Assembly: GCA_963739375.1 (NCBI GenBank)
Contig: CAVUAF010000020.1
Coordinates: forward strand, 124,001 to 188,000
Direction: 5' to 3'
DNA: 64,000 bases
Source: CAVUAF01 sp963739375
GTDB lineage: Bacteria; Acidobacteriota; Terriglobia; Terriglobales; Acidobacteriaceae
Translations under genes and position numbers: made by a program
The notes under the pieces: generated by a model
What the model saw: the letters and a program-made list of their open reading frames with translations, nothing else
Told to the model about the DNA's origin: nothing
Databases searched by the model: none
In this document: positions 45,313 to 55,028 of the stretch, in pieces
How the letters are laid out: the number at the start of each line of letters is the position of its first letter
How positions within the stretch are numbered: position 1 is the first letter of the stretch

Positions 45313-46326
45313 ATGAAGTTCCTGCCGCGGCCCTTTCCTCTCGTTGTCATCGTGGCCTTGTGCCTGCCGGCGCAGGCGCTGCAGGACAAGCCCTTGGCCT
45401 CTAACTCCCTCGGCACATCAACCGATCCCTCCGCTCGCTCGGGCACCCGCCGCGTCGAGGGCAGCATCGTGGTCGTCGGCGGCACCGCGATGGTAAAGGT
45501 CGTGCTGGCCACGCCCGGCCTGACCTACCACCAGTCCATCTACACCGACTCCGGCCGCTTTTCCTTCGGCGGCGTCCCTGCCGGCTCCTATGACATCACG
45601 CTCTCCGCCGACGGCTACCAGACCATCCACGAGACGGTGGACGTGGCGTCGCGGCAGGTCGGCGCCATCAGCCTCCAGTACATCCTCTACCGTCAGATCA
45701 CTGTGAAAAAGTCCGCGGGGGGCGGCGTGGTTTCGGCGGCGGAGTTGAAGGTCCCGGAAGCCGCCCGTAAGCATTACGACGCCGGGGTGAAGGAGTTGCA
45801 GCTCCACCACGGGAGCGCCGCCCGCGCCCAGTTCCAGAAGGCGGTCGCCCGCTACCCCGCCTATCCGTACGCCTTGCAGCAGTTGGCCCGCTTCGACACG
45901 TTGGAAGGACGTCCGGAAGTGGCGCTGGCGCGCCTGCAGCTCGCGGTCAAGACCGATCCCACCTTCGCCGAAGGCTTCGCCGCGCTGGCCTACGTCCTCG
46001 ACATGCTGGAGCGTGACCCCGAATGTGCCGCGGCGGCGGAGCGTGCCATCAGCCTCAATCCCAACCTCTGGCGGCCTTACTTCGAGCTGAGCCGTGCCCT
46101 GCTGGCGCTGGGCGATGTGCCCAAGGCCGAGGAGGTGATCAACCGGCTGGCGGCGCTCGATCCCGCGCTGCCGGAAACCCACCTGCTGCGCGCCGTCGTG
46201 CTCCTGAAGCGCCGCCAGTCCGAACTGGCGAAGGCGGAGTTGAACGCCTTCCTCAGTGCCGCCCCGCAGCATCCCTATGCTGCCCTGGCGCGCAACACGC
46301 TCCTGGAGATCGAGCGGAAGAACTAG
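45313..46326 (+). CDS. Secreted carboxypeptidase-regulatory-like/TPR protein
   Basis: A 337-residue exported protein. After a signal peptide (PFPLVVIVALCLPAQA) comes a carboxypeptidase regulatory-like beta domain (RVEGSIVVVGGTAMVKVVL, SGRFSFGGVPAGSYDITLSADGYQ, in part), then about four TPR helices pairs from residue 150: AARKHYDAGVKELQLHHGSA, DPTFAEGFAALAYVLDML, ALLALGDVPKAEEVINRLAALD. This combination is common in acidobacterial exported proteins, probably as a protein-protein scaffold. An ATG 27 bases upstream is possible. Confidence 0.7.
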   Translation: MKFLPRPFPLVVIVALCLPAQALQDKPLASNSLGTSTDPSARSGTRRVEGSIVVVGGTAMVKVVLATPGLTYHQSIYTDSGRFSFGGVPAGSYDITLSADGYQTIHETVDVASRQVGAISLQYILYRQITVKKSAGGGVVSAAELKVPEAARKHYDAGVKELQLHHGSAARAQFQKAVARYPAYPYALQQLARFDTLEGRPEVALARLQLAVKTDPTFAEGFAALAYVLDMLERDPECAAAAERAISLNPNLWRPYFELSRALLALGDVPKAEEVINRLAALDPALPETHLLRAVVLLKRRQSELAKAELNAFLSAAPQHPYAALARNTLLEIERKN

Positions 46327-46351
46327 CCGTCGCACTCCCGCTTACATCTGC

Positions 46352-46421
46352 ACAACAAAAGAAGCCCGGCCGCGCGCGGCCAGGCTCTCACTAGAAACTA
46401 GAAACTCGAAACTAGAAACTG
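46352..46421 (-). terminator. GC palindrome terminator plus GAAACTAGAAACT repeat
   Basis: Reading the minus strand, AGCCTGGCCGCGCGCGGCCGGGCT forms a hairpin (given in part; 46363-46386) followed by TCTTTTGTTGT, a plausible terminator for the hydrolase gene. The bases before it (46390-46421) are a CTAGAAACT repeat that supplies the stop codon of that gene. Confidence 0.6.
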
Positions 46422-47332
46422 ATCTTCAGCAGGTCTTTCCCCACCACAATCTCCCCCTTGAAGTTCTGCGCCGCCAGCGCGCGGATTTTGTCGCTGTCCT
46501 CGGGTGGGATGACGTGCGTCAGCACCAGTTTCTTCACCCCCGCCTGCGCCGCGATCCGGCCCACCTGCTCCGCGTCGGTGTGGTAGCGGCTGAGCCGCTG
46601 CGTTGCCTCGGCGGTGTCCCCCCGCGTCGCCTCCACCGAACGCGCCCGCGCGAAATACCCCGGCATGTACACCTCGTGCACCAGGATGTCGGCGCCGTGC
46701 GCAAACTTCACCAGGTTGTCGCTTGGCCCGGTGTCGCCGGAGATGACGATGCTCCTGCCGCCGGACTCGAACTTGTAGCCAAACGCCGGCTCGACCGGAC
46801 GATGATCCACCGCAAACGCCGTCACCGTGACCTCGGCGTCCCGGTACACCACGCCTTCCCGGACGAGGTGCACGTTGATCTTCGCGCCCTCCGGCGCCAG
46901 CTTCTCGGTGAGGTCACGCCGGATGTGTATGTCCGCGGCGTAGAACTGCAGCAGCCCGTCGGCCGCCTCTTGCGTGCCCTGCGGGCCGTAGAGCTCCAGC
47001 GGCGTCTTCCGTCCCATCACCCAACTGGTGTTGAACAGGTCGGGCAGTCCGCTGGTGTGATCGGAGTGCAGGTGGGTGAGGAAGACCGCGGCAATCGGCG
47101 GCAGCGGCGCCTGCAGCGCGGCCAGGCGCAGCACCACCGCGCGCCCCACGTCCACGATGAAGTACCTGCCGTTCACGACCACCGCCGTGGACGGCCCCGC
47201 GCGGTCGGGATACGGCCGCGGATACCCGGTGCCCAGCAGCACCACCTGCATGCCGCTCGCCGGCGCGCTTTGCGCCGCGACGCCAGCCCCCAGGCACAGC
47301 ACGATGAGGAGAACCACCCAGCTTCGTTTCAC
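46412..47332 (-). CDS. Secreted MBL-fold metallo-hydrolase (RNase Z/arylsulfatase-like)
   Basis: A 306-residue metallo-beta-lactamase fold enzyme with a signal peptide (SWVVLLIVLCLGAGVAAQ). Metal ligands: HLHSDH in VFLTHLHSDHTSGLPD, Asp in VISGDTGPSDNL, His in LVHEVYMPG and His in LVLTHVIPPED. The closest types are tRNase Z-like and arylsulfatase AtsA-like hydrolases; export argues against RNA processing. The GTG at 47,332 starts the signal peptide; the open frame continues into the aldolase gene upstream but that is coincidental. The stop codon lies in a short repeat. Confidence 0.8.
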   Translation of the reverse strand: MKRSWVVLLIVLCLGAGVAAQSAPASGMQVVLLGTGYPRPYPDRAGPSTAVVVNGRYFIVDVGRAVVLRLAALQAPLPPIAAVFLTHLHSDHTSGLPDLFNTSWVMGRKTPLELYGPQGTQEAADGLLQFYAADIHIRRDLTEKLAPEGAKINVHLVREGVVYRDAEVTVTAFAVDHRPVEPAFGYKFESGGRSIVISGDTGPSDNLVKFAHGADILVHEVYMPGYFARARSVEATRGDTAEATQRLSRYHTDAEQVGRIAAQAGVKKLVLTHVIPPEDSDKIRALAAQNFKGEIVVGKDLLKISF

Positions 47333-47436
47333 GGCGCCGCAGTGTAGCACTGGCACTGCAGAGTCCCTGCGGGCCGCAAAACACGAAGGCACGAAATCAC
47401 TTTCGTGACTTCGTGCCTGCTTGGTGCGAATCGAAG

Positions 47437-48461
47437 CTAGTGCGTGACCACCGCCGCCTCGGGGGTCACCCCGTAGATCTCGTACCACGGGGTTGCGGCC
47501 TTCAGCCGCTCGTTCACGTTGTTGATGTTCTTGACGCCCTCGGTCTCCAGCCACTGCCGGAAGGCCTCGTACGCCCTGCTTGCCGTACACCGGGATGCCG
47601 TCTTTCCACGTCGCGCGGCCGCAGAGCACGCCGTTGAACTTCACGCCCGACTCCGCCGCCAGTTCCAGCCCTTCGGTGAACTCGGCATTGCTGACCCCGG
47701 CCGACAGGTAGATGAACGGCTTGGTCGCCACCGCCGCGGCGTCGCGTGAACAGCGGCATCGCTTCCTGCCTGCGTGTACGCCTTGGTCCCGGCGAAGACC
47801 TTCGCGCCCTCGACGAACTTCATGTTGATCGGCACTTCGACCTTCATCACGTCCACGCCGTAGCGCTCCTTGGTGAACTCCGCCATGCTGCCGGTGACGA
47901 TCTCGCGGCTTGCGTCTTCGCGAACTCGAGCGCCCTTCTCGTCGCCGCCATCCTCGTAGCCGACGAACTCGAGGAAGAAGGGAATGTCGTTGGCGCGGCA
48001 CTCGTCGCCGATGCGCTCGACCAACGCGTGCTTCTGCTCGTTGACGTCCTTCGGGTCGAACGGCGTGTAGTAGAGCAGGATCTTGATGCAGTCGGCGCCC
48101 GCTTCCTTCAGCCGCCGCACCGACCAGTACGTCGAGCAGGTCGGGCAGGCGCCCGGGTCGCGTCTTGTCGTAGCCGGTCTTCTCGTACGCCAGCAGCAGC
48201 CCGGCGTCCTTGCGCCCGCCGCTTCGACGGCCGGCAGCCCCCATTCCGGGTCGAGCAGGATGGCGCTGGCGTGCGGCGTCAGCACCTCGGTCACCAGCGG
48301 TCTTGAACTCCTCCATCATCGGCGTCGCCGACGTCGCCGCCTTTTTCCTTGGCCAGCGACTTCTTCAGCGATCCGCGCTGGTCCATGGCCGCCGCGGCGA
48401 TGACCCCGCGCGCGTTCGACACCGCCTTCAAGCCGGCTAGCTTTCCTGGGGTGAGCTTCAT
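47437..48461 (-). CDS. Class I tagatose/fructose-bisphosphate aldolase, LacD-like (frameshifted)
   Basis: A LacD-type TIM-barrel aldolase of about 341 residues: KLTPGKLAGLKAVSNARGVI, AAAMDQRGSLKKSLA, HASAILLDPEWGLPAV, LLAYEKTGYDKTRPGRLPDL, EAGADCIKILLYYTPFDP, RANDIPFFLEFVGYE, VDVMKVEVPINMKFVEG and KPFIYLSAGVSNAEF. The Lys in DCIKILLYY is the expected Schiff-base residue. At least five indels (near 48,320, 48,220, 48,160, 47,930, 47,755 and 47,580) break the frame. The start follows CGGAGGACTCTG. A sugar-phosphate or inositol-pathway role is possible; substrate not assignable. Confidence 0.78.
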
Positions 48462-48547
48462 CAGAGTCCTCCGCTTCAGACAAACTCGCTATTGTAATAC
48501 GAGGTCGCGCCCTTCATCTGCGGCGGGGCAATTGGGGTAGTGGGCTT

Positions 48548-48682
48548 CTTCAAATCGCAAATCGCAAATCACAAATCACAAATGGCCTGGCCGCTGAGGG
48601 CTGAGTCCCCAAATCGCAAATCACAAATCGCAAATCACCAATGGTCTTCAAATCGCAAATCACAAATCGCAAATCACCAATG
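48548..48682. repeat. AAATCGCAAATCACAAATC direct repeat array
   Basis: Three blocks of AAATCGCAAATCACAAATCG, two ending in CACCAATGG, lie in the same orientation with 30-45 base spacing. The words match the two inverted loci near 29.9 and 31.2 kb. The block runs up to the stop of the next minus-strand gene. It lacks the uniform repeat and unique spacers of a CRISPR array. Confidence 0.7.
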
Positions 48683-48685
48683 GCT

Positions 48686-49585
48686 TTAGCCCGGCGGCGC
48701 TATCACCACTTCCCCCTCGTCCTGCTGCCGGATAATCGCCGCGTACGCCGCCATCCGCGCCAGGTACAGGAAGTCGGCGAAGACGCAGTACGCCAGCGTC
48801 AGCGTCACCACCAGGGCAATCGCGAACGGCATCGCGCGGACTCCCAGCTGCGCCAGGGCGCCCAGCGAGATCAGGGTGACCGCGACCAGCGCCACCAGGC
48901 GAAAAATGCCGAAGACGGTGCTCACCTGCGCGAAGGCGGACGCCGAACGTCGCGACGCACCCAGCGCCGCGCCCACCGCCGCCATGGTGTCGCCGCCGTC
49001 GCGCGCGGCCGTGAGCGGCGCCAGCGAGAGATACCAGTTCAGCACCGACCAGCTCAGCACGATCAGCAGCAACTCCAGCAGGAGCACCGCCAGGAACCAG
49101 GCCAGCCCGCTCTCGCTGTCCGGCGTCGAGATCACCGCCGCCAGAATCGCCGCTCCCAGGTAGGCAAGGAAACCGGCCAGCGTCAGCGCCGCGCGCAGGA
49201 AACCAATCCCCAGCAGCGCCGAGAAGCGCGCCCGGCTTTCGCCCAGCAGCGGCTTCAGCGTCGCCGCCCGCCCCACCGCCGAGGCCAGCGTCCACAGCGC
49301 TCCGAGCCCCGGCACCAGCACCGCGGCAGCGCGCAGCAGCCGCGCCCCGCTCCCTTGCAGGATGTGCGCGAACGCGTCCGCCATCAGCAGCGGCATCCGG
49401 GTGCGGATCAGCAGCAGGTCGGCATTGGTGACGGGGATGGTCTTCAGGAACTGGATGGCGGTCAGCGTCAGCAGCCCCAGCGCCGCCACGCCAAACGACC
49501 AGCGCCACGCCACCTCCGCCACCACCATGCCCGGCTGGCGCCACACGGTGCGGAACCCTTCATGAGCTGGCGATGAGCGCGGCAT
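48686..49585 (-). CDS. Multi-pass membrane protein, unknown function
   Basis: A 299-residue protein with about six hydrophobic segments, e.g. SFGVAALGLLTLTAIQFL, LRAALTLAGFLAYLGAAI, WFLAVLLLELLLIVLSWSVL, LVALVAVTLISLGALAQLGV and MPFAIALVVTLTLAYCVFAD. No conserved motif I recognise. The N-terminus is cytoplasmic and polar. ATG at 49,585 chosen; a TTG two codons earlier also exists. Confidence 0.6.
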   Translation of the reverse strand: MPRSSPAHEGFRTVWRQPGMVVAEVAWRWSFGVAALGLLTLTAIQFLKTIPVTNADLLLIRTRMPLLMADAFAHILQGSGARLLRAAAVLVPGLGALWTLASAVGRAATLKPLLGESRARFSALLGIGFLRAALTLAGFLAYLGAAILAAVISTPDSESGLAWFLAVLLLELLLIVLSWSVLNWYLSLAPLTAARDGGDTMAAVGAALGASRRSASAFAQVSTVFGIFRLVALVAVTLISLGALAQLGVRAMPFAIALVVTLTLAYCVFADFLYLARMAAYAAIIRQQDEGEVVIAPPG

Positions 49586-49676
49586 GCGCAACGATTAAAC
49601 CACGAAGCCCTGGAGCCAGGGTGCAGCAATTGCCGAACTGCCGAATTGCCGAACTGCGGAATTGAACGGCGGGACA

Positions 49677-50106
49677 ATTCGGCCATGCCGTTCCCCTGGC
49701 AACCGACAAACTGGCAACCGACAACTTGGCAACTGACAACCGGCAACTGACAACTGCCCCGTCATCCTGAGCGAGCGCGACTGACCCTGAGCACTGCGAA
49801 GGGGAGGAAGCGCGAGTCGAAGGATCCCTACTCCGCCCGCGCCGCCCGTGCCGCTTCCCCCTTTCCCGCCCAAGCGCTCCGCGCCATCCTCAACTCGGCC
49901 ATGCCGTTCCCCTGGCAACCGTCGAACTGGCAACCGACAAACTGGCAACTGACAACTGGCAACTGACAACTGCCCTGTCATCCTGAGCGAGCGCGACTGA
50001 CCCTGAGCACTGCGAAGGGGAGGAAGCGCGAGTCGAAGGATCCCTACTCCGCCCGCGCCGCCGCGCCGCTTTCCCCTTTCCCACCAAAGCGCTCCGCGCC
50101 ATCCTC
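49677..50106. repeat. Tandem duplication of about 215 bp
   Basis: Two near-identical units lie head to tail: from GGCCATGCCGTTCCCCTGGC (49682) and again from 49,898. Each holds CAACTGACAAC words, then CATCCTGAGCGAGCGCGACT, CTGAGCACTGCGAAGGGGAG, GAGTCGAAGGATCCCTACTC and GCGCTCCGCGCCATCCTC; equivalent bases are about 216 apart. Small indels and substitutions separate the copies. The 547 bases from 49,586 to 50,132 contain no supported gene. Confidence 0.8.
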
Positions 50107-50132
50107 GATTCCGCAGTTCGGCAATTCGGCAA

Positions 50133-52705
50133 TTACTTGACGACCAGGTTGACCAGCTTGTTGGGCACGACGATGGCTTTCACCACCTCTTTGCCGTCGA
50201 GCGCGGCGCGGACCTTTTCGTTGGCCAGCGCGCGGTCGCGCAGCGTCGCTTCCGGGGTGTCGGCGGCCACCAGCAGGCGCGAGCGGATCTTCCCGTTCAC
50301 CTGCACCACGATCTCGATCTCGTCTTCCTTGGCCAGCGCCGCGTCATACTCCGGCCACGGCTGCTTCAGCAGCTCCGACCTCTCCCCCAGCATCTCCCAC
50401 AGCTCGTGCGCCAGGTAGGGCGCGAACGGCGCCAGCAGGAGCACCACGTCGCGTTGCACCTCCGCGACGAATCCTGCCGGCAGCGCCGCCAGTCCCTCGC
50501 CGCTCTCGCCGGCGACGCCATACAGCTCGTTGACCAGCTCCATGATCGCAGAGATGCAAGTATTGAAGTGCCACCGCCCCTCAAAGTCGTCGGTGACGCG
50601 CTTGATGGTCTGGTGCAGCTTGCGCTGAATACCGCGTGCCGCCGCGGATGCGGCCGCCCCGTCTTTCTTCCCGCCGCCGGGTTCTGACGCGTGCCGCGCC
50701 ACGAACCGGTACACCCGCCCCAGGAAGCGATGGATGCCCTCGACCCCGGCGTCCTGCCAGTCGAGGTCGCGGTCGGGCGGCGCCGCGAACAGCGTGTACA
50801 TGCGCGTCGCGTCCGCCCCGTAGCGCGCCACCATGTCGTCGGGCGACACCACGTTCCCCAGGTTCTTCGACATCTTCGCGCCGTCCTTGATCACCATGCC
50901 CTGGGTGAACAGGCGCGCCACCGGCTCCGCGTTGCCCACCAGCCCCAGGTCGCGCATGCACTTCGTCCAGAAGCGCGAATAGATCAGGTGCAGGATGGCG
51001 TGCTCCACCCCGCCGATGTACTGGTCGATGGGGAACCAGTACTTCACCGCCGCGCCGGCAAAGGGCGCCTGCGCATTCTTCGCGTCGGTGTAGCGATAGA
51101 AGTACCAGGACGAATCGACGAACGTGTCCATGGTGTCGGTCTCGCGCCGCGCCGCCCCGCCGCACTGCGGACACGTGGCGTGCAGAAACTCCGGCACCCG
51201 CCCCAGCGGCGACCCACCCTGCAGCGTGATGTCCACGTCCTCGCGGCAGCAGCACCGGGAGATCTTTCTCCGGCACCGGCACCACCCCGCACTGCTCGCA
51301 GTACAGCATGGGGATCGGAGTGCCCCAGTAGCGCTGGCGCGAGATGCCCCAGTCCTTCAAGCGATAGGTGACGGTCGCCTGGCCGAATTTCTTTTCTGCC
51401 GCGAACGCCGCCATCTTCTGCTGCGCCTCGCGGCACCCCAGCCCGTCGAACTCCCCGGACCCGATCAGCAGCGAGTCTTCGCCGGTGTAGGGCAGCGCCG
51501 CGGTCTCCGGCTCGCCGGCCTCGGGCGGCTCGCCTTCCCGCCGCGGCAGGATCACCACGCGGATGGGCAGGTCGTACTTCTTCGCGAACTCGTAGTCGCG
51601 CTCGTCGTGCGCCGGCACCGACATGATGGCGCCCGTGCCATAGTCCATGAGCACGTAGTTCGCCACCCAGATGGGCACCTGCTTGGCTTCGTCCGGCACC
51701 TCGAAGTGCCCGGCAAACGGGTTGGCGGCGTAGCGGCCGGTGAACACGCCGTGCTTCTCGATCGCGCCCACGTCGCCGACCTCGCGCGCCTTCGCCTGCT
51801 CGGCCTTCAGCCCCTCGACCTTGGCTTGCAGCTCCGGGTCGTCGGCCATGAGGTCAGCCACCAGCGGATGCTCGGGCGCCAGCTGCAGCGAGGTAGCCCC
51901 GAAGATGGTGTCAATGCGCGTGGTGAAGACGGTGATCCGGTCGCCGTGCTTCCCTGCCGGACCCTCCAGGCGGAAGTCGACCATGGCGCCTTCCGAGCGC
52001 CCGATCCAGTTCCGCTGCATGGTGCGGACTTTCTCCGGCCAGCCCGCCAGCTGGCTCGAGGTCGCGCAGCAACTCATCCGCATACTTGGTGATGCGCAGG
52101 AACCACTGCTCCAGTTCGCGCTGCTCCACCGGCGTGTCTTCGTGACGCCAGCAGCAGCCTCCCACCACCTGCTCGTTCGCCAGCACCGTGGCGCACGCGG
52201 GACACCAGTTCACCTTGCTCTGCTTGCGGTACGCCAGCCCCGCCTGGTAGAGCCGCAGGAAGAACCACTGGTTCCAGCGGTAGTAGTCCGGCAGCAGGTG
52301 GTGACCTCGGTGGACCAGTCGTAGGCGAAGCCCAGGCGCCGCATCTGCTGCTTCATGTGCGCGATGTTGGCCTGGGTCCACTCGCGCGGCGGCGTGTTGT
52401 TCTTGATGGCCGCGTTCTCCGCCGGCAGGCCGAAGGCGTCCCAGCCCATGGGGTGGAGTACGTTGTAGCCGCGCATCCACATGTAGCGCGCCAAGCGCGT
52501 CGCCGATGGAGTAGTTGCGCACGTGCCCCATGTGCAGCGCGCCCGAGGGATACGGCAACATCTCCAGCACGTAGTACTTGCGCCGCGGGCTGGTGGCGGG
52601 CTCGGCGCGGTACAGCTCCGGCTGCTCCTGCCAGCGCGCCGCCCACTTCAACTCGACGGCCTGCGGGTCGTAGCGCAGCTCGGGTTGGGCGCGCATCTCA
52701 GCCAT
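50133..52705 (-). CDS. leuS: Leucyl-tRNA synthetase (frameshifted)
   Basis: LeuRS charges tRNA-Leu. The restored protein of about 857 residues has EMLPYPSGALHMGHVRNY (HIGH motif as HMGH), NVLHPMGWDAFGLPAENAAI, the CP1 editing domain (TTRIDTIFGATSLQLAPEHP, MSVPAHDERDYEFAKKY), DWGISRQRYWGTPIPM, a zinc-like CEQCG/CPQCGG pair, FVDSSWYFYRYTD and the KMSKS loop as AKMSKNLGNVV. It ends LVNLVVK. Five indels lie near 52,500, 52,300, 52,055, 51,245 and upstream of 51,236; the one at 52,300 is a lost C. The ATG at 52,705 opens MAEMRAQPELRYDPQAVE. Confidence 0.93.
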
Positions 52706-52783
52706 GGTCAGGGAGGAAGTCTAATCCCGTGATTTTACAGGAGGGGCGGCGAAATGCCGGAGGCGCGGGCGGCGGCCACAAAT

Positions 52784-52799
52784 TGTTCCACGTGGAACA
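52784..52799. promoter_or_regulatory. parS-like centromere site
   Basis: TGTTCCACGTGGAACA is a perfect 16-bp palindrome (extended to 20 bp with flanking ATT/AAT) and matches the ParB-binding parS sequence known in Pseudomonas; Bacillus parS differs only at the two symmetrical positions (TTTCAC/GTGAAA). It sits in the 104-base gap between leuS and nfo. parS sites usually cluster near oriC. parA and parB are not in the window. Confidence 0.75.
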
Positions 52800-52809
52800 A
52801 TGGCGTTCC

Positions 52810-53748
52810 CTACTTCTTCATCTTCTTGTCGGCAACCAGCTTCTTCAGCGCGGCGACATTGCGGCGATCGTCGCCGGGCGCGTCGATGGGGGTCTCGGCG
52901 AGGAAGGCGGCGTGGGCGGTGCGGGGATCGTTCAGCAGGCGGCGGAAGGGCTCCAGGCCGATGGTTCCCTTCCCGATGTGCTGGTGGCGGTCGAGGTGCG
53001 AACCGCGCGGGGCCTTGGCGTCGTTGCAGTGCCAGACGGGGACGTTCTGCAAGCCGATAGTGGCGTCGGCGAGGCGCAGCGTTTCGGCGTAGCCTTCGGC
53101 GGTCACCAGGTCGTAGCCGGCGACGTGGGTGTGGCAGGTGTCGAGGCAGGCGGCGACGCGGATGAGCGGGCGGAGCTTCGCGACCAGCTCCGCCACTTGC
53201 TCGAAACTGCCGCCCAGCGAAAACTCGGAGCCGGCGGTGTTCTCGATCAGGATCGTCAGGCGCTCGTGGTGCGGGACGCTGGCAACCGCGGCGGCAATGC
53301 CGGCGGCCACGCGGTCGAGGCCTTCCTCGCGGCTGGCGCCGCGAAACGATCCGGGATGCAGCACCAGGTACTCGGCGCCCAACGCCGCTGCGCGCTGCAC
53401 CTCGCCCGCGAAGGCGATGACCGACTTCTGGTAGAACTCCGCGTTGCCGCCGGCGAGGTTGACCAGGTAGTTGGCGTGGATAACCAGCGGCGCGAGGCCG
53501 TAGCGCTGGCGCAGGCGCGCCATCTCTTCGCACTGCCGGGCGCTCAGCGGGTACGGCTTCCATTGCCGGGGGCTCGAAGAAAAAATCTGGAAAGCGTTGC
53601 AGCCCAGGCGATAGGCGCGCTCGGCGGCGGTCTCGGGTCCGCCCACGGTCGAGGTGTGGATGCCGATGCGGCGCGAGGTGTGGTGCGGCGGCCGCTTGGG
53701 CGGGGGCAACTTCAGGATGTCCTGTTCCTGGGCGAGGGAGCGCGGCAT
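52810..53748 (-). CDS. nfo: Endonuclease IV (AP endonuclease family 2)
   Basis: A 312-residue TIM-barrel trinuclear zinc enzyme that nicks at abasic sites. Seen are RRIGIHTSTVGGPETAAERA, CNAFQIFSSSPRQW, LVIHANYLVNLA, EYLVLHPGSFRGAS, LIENTAGSE, CLDTCHTHVAGYD, VWHCNDAKAPRGSHLDRHQH and IGKGTIGLEPFRRLL. The metal-binding His, Asp and Glu residues of the family are all kept. The N-terminal 26 residues are extra; a later start is possible. Confidence 0.92.
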   Translation of the reverse strand: MPRSLAQEQDILKLPPPKRPPHHTSRRIGIHTSTVGGPETAAERAYRLGCNAFQIFSSSPRQWKPYPLSARQCEEMARLRQRYGLAPLVIHANYLVNLAGGNAEFYQKSVIAFAGEVQRAAALGAEYLVLHPGSFRGASREEGLDRVAAGIAAAVASVPHHERLTILIENTAGSEFSLGGSFEQVAELVAKLRPLIRVAACLDTCHTHVAGYDLVTAEGYAETLRLADATIGLQNVPVWHCNDAKAPRGSHLDRHQHIGKGTIGLEPFRRLLNDPRTAHAAFLAETPIDAPGDDRRNVAALKKLVADKKMKK

Positions 53749-53780
53749 TCCCTCTATTTCACCACGAAGGCTGGCGGGAA

Positions 53781-53860
53781 GCTGCTAGCTGCTGGCTACT
53801 AGCTGCTGGCTGTTGGCTGCTGACCAGTAGCCAGTAGCTAGCAGCCAGTAGCCAAAGGCC
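53781..53860. repeat. GCTGCTGGCTACTAGC degenerate repeat with inverted arm
   Basis: GCTGCTAGCTGCTGGCTACT words on the left and CCAGTAGCCAGTAGCTAGCA on the right give an imperfect hairpin between nfo and aroF. The sequence belongs to the same class of 'word' spacers as the others in this window. Confidence 0.6.
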
Positions 53861-53943
53861 GGCTGCCACTGGCACGCGCTGCCGGGTCACGTTAGACTGA
53901 GAGATTCGCGGTGGTCCGGCCGCCGGGACGGTTTGAGGGTCTC

Positions 53944-55028
53944 ATGCTGATTGTGATGCAGGCGCACGCCAGCGAAGAGCAGGTGCGCGCGGTCTGCCAG
54001 AAAATCGAGTCGTTTGGCTTGCGGGCGCACGCTATTCCCGGGGCGCAGCGCACCGCCATCGGGATTACCGGCAACAAGGGCGAAGTCGACTCCGGCGCGT
54101 TCGACGAGATGGCGGGGGTGCAGGAAGTCATCGCCGTCTCCAAGCCCTACAAGCTGGTCAGCCGCGACCTCAAGGAGGACGACACGGTGATACCGTTCGC
54201 CGCGCTCCCCAATGGCGAAGCCACGAGCATCGGCGGGCGCGAACTGGCCATCATTGCCGGACCCTGCGCGGTGGAGAGCCGCGAGCAGGCCTTCGCCATC
54301 GCCGCGCACGTGCACCGCGCCGGCGTCCACTTCTTCCGCGGCGGCGCCTACAAGCCGCGCACCTCGCCGTACTCCTTCCAGGGCCTGGGAGAAGGAAGGG
54401 CTGCAGATCCTGGCCGAGGTCCGCGCAGCAATTCGGCATGCGCATCGTGACCGAAGCGGTCGACAACGAGTCGCTGGAGCTGGTCGAGGAGTACGCCGAC
54501 GTGATCCAGATCGGCGCGCGCAACATGCAGAATTTCGCGCTCCTGAAGCGCGCCGGGCGGGCCGGCAAGCCGGTGCTGCTGAAGCGCGGCATGTCGGCGA
54601 CGCTCGACGAATTGCTGATGGCCGCCGAGTACGTGATGAGCGAGGGCAACTACCAGGTCATCCTGTGCGAGCGCGGCGTCCGCACCTTCGCCGACCACAC
54701 GCGCAACACGCTGGACCTGAGCGTGGTGCCGGCGGTCCACCGCCTGAGCCACCTGCCGATCGTCGTGGACCCGAGCCACGGCACGGGCAAGCGCAACAAG
54801 GTGACGCCGCTGTCGCGCGCCGCGGTGGCGGTGGGGGCGGATGGGCTGATGGTCGAGGTCCACCACGACCCGGACCGCGCCCTCTCCGACGGCATGCAGT
54901 CGCTGTATCCCGAGCAGTTCGACGAGCTGATGGAAGAGGTGCGGCAGATCGCGGCGGTCCTGCATCGCTCCGCGCCCCAGCCGCGGGCGGCGCGTCCCGC
55001 CGTGGACCAGACCGCGCACGCACGTTGA
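53944..55028 (+). CDS. aroF: DAHP synthase, type I-beta (frameshifted)
   Basis: This enzyme condenses PEP and erythrose-4-phosphate, the first step of aromatic amino-acid synthesis. The N-terminal ferredoxin-like regulatory domain (MLIVMQAHASEEQVRAVCQK) precedes the barrel: LAIIAGPCAVESREQAF, FRGGAYKPRTSPYSFQGLG, MRIVTEAVDNESLELVEEYA, IQIGARNMQNFALL, LLKRGMSATLDELLMAAEY, VILCERGVRTF and LPIVVDPSHGTGKR. Metal ligands Cys in GPCAVES and His in DPSHGTG are present. Two indels lie near 54,392 and 54,430. ATG at 53,944. Its stop overlaps the next gene by four bases. Confidence 0.92.

Noticed and set aside
48548..48682. Possible small CRISPR array
   Set aside because: The repeated words are degenerate, of variable spacing, without unique equal-length spacers, and no cas genes are near.
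50830..50880. KMSKN instead of KMSKS in LeuRS as an unusual active site
   Set aside because: The last residue of this loop varies in class I synthetases and the rest of the motif (AKMSKNLGNVV) is normal.
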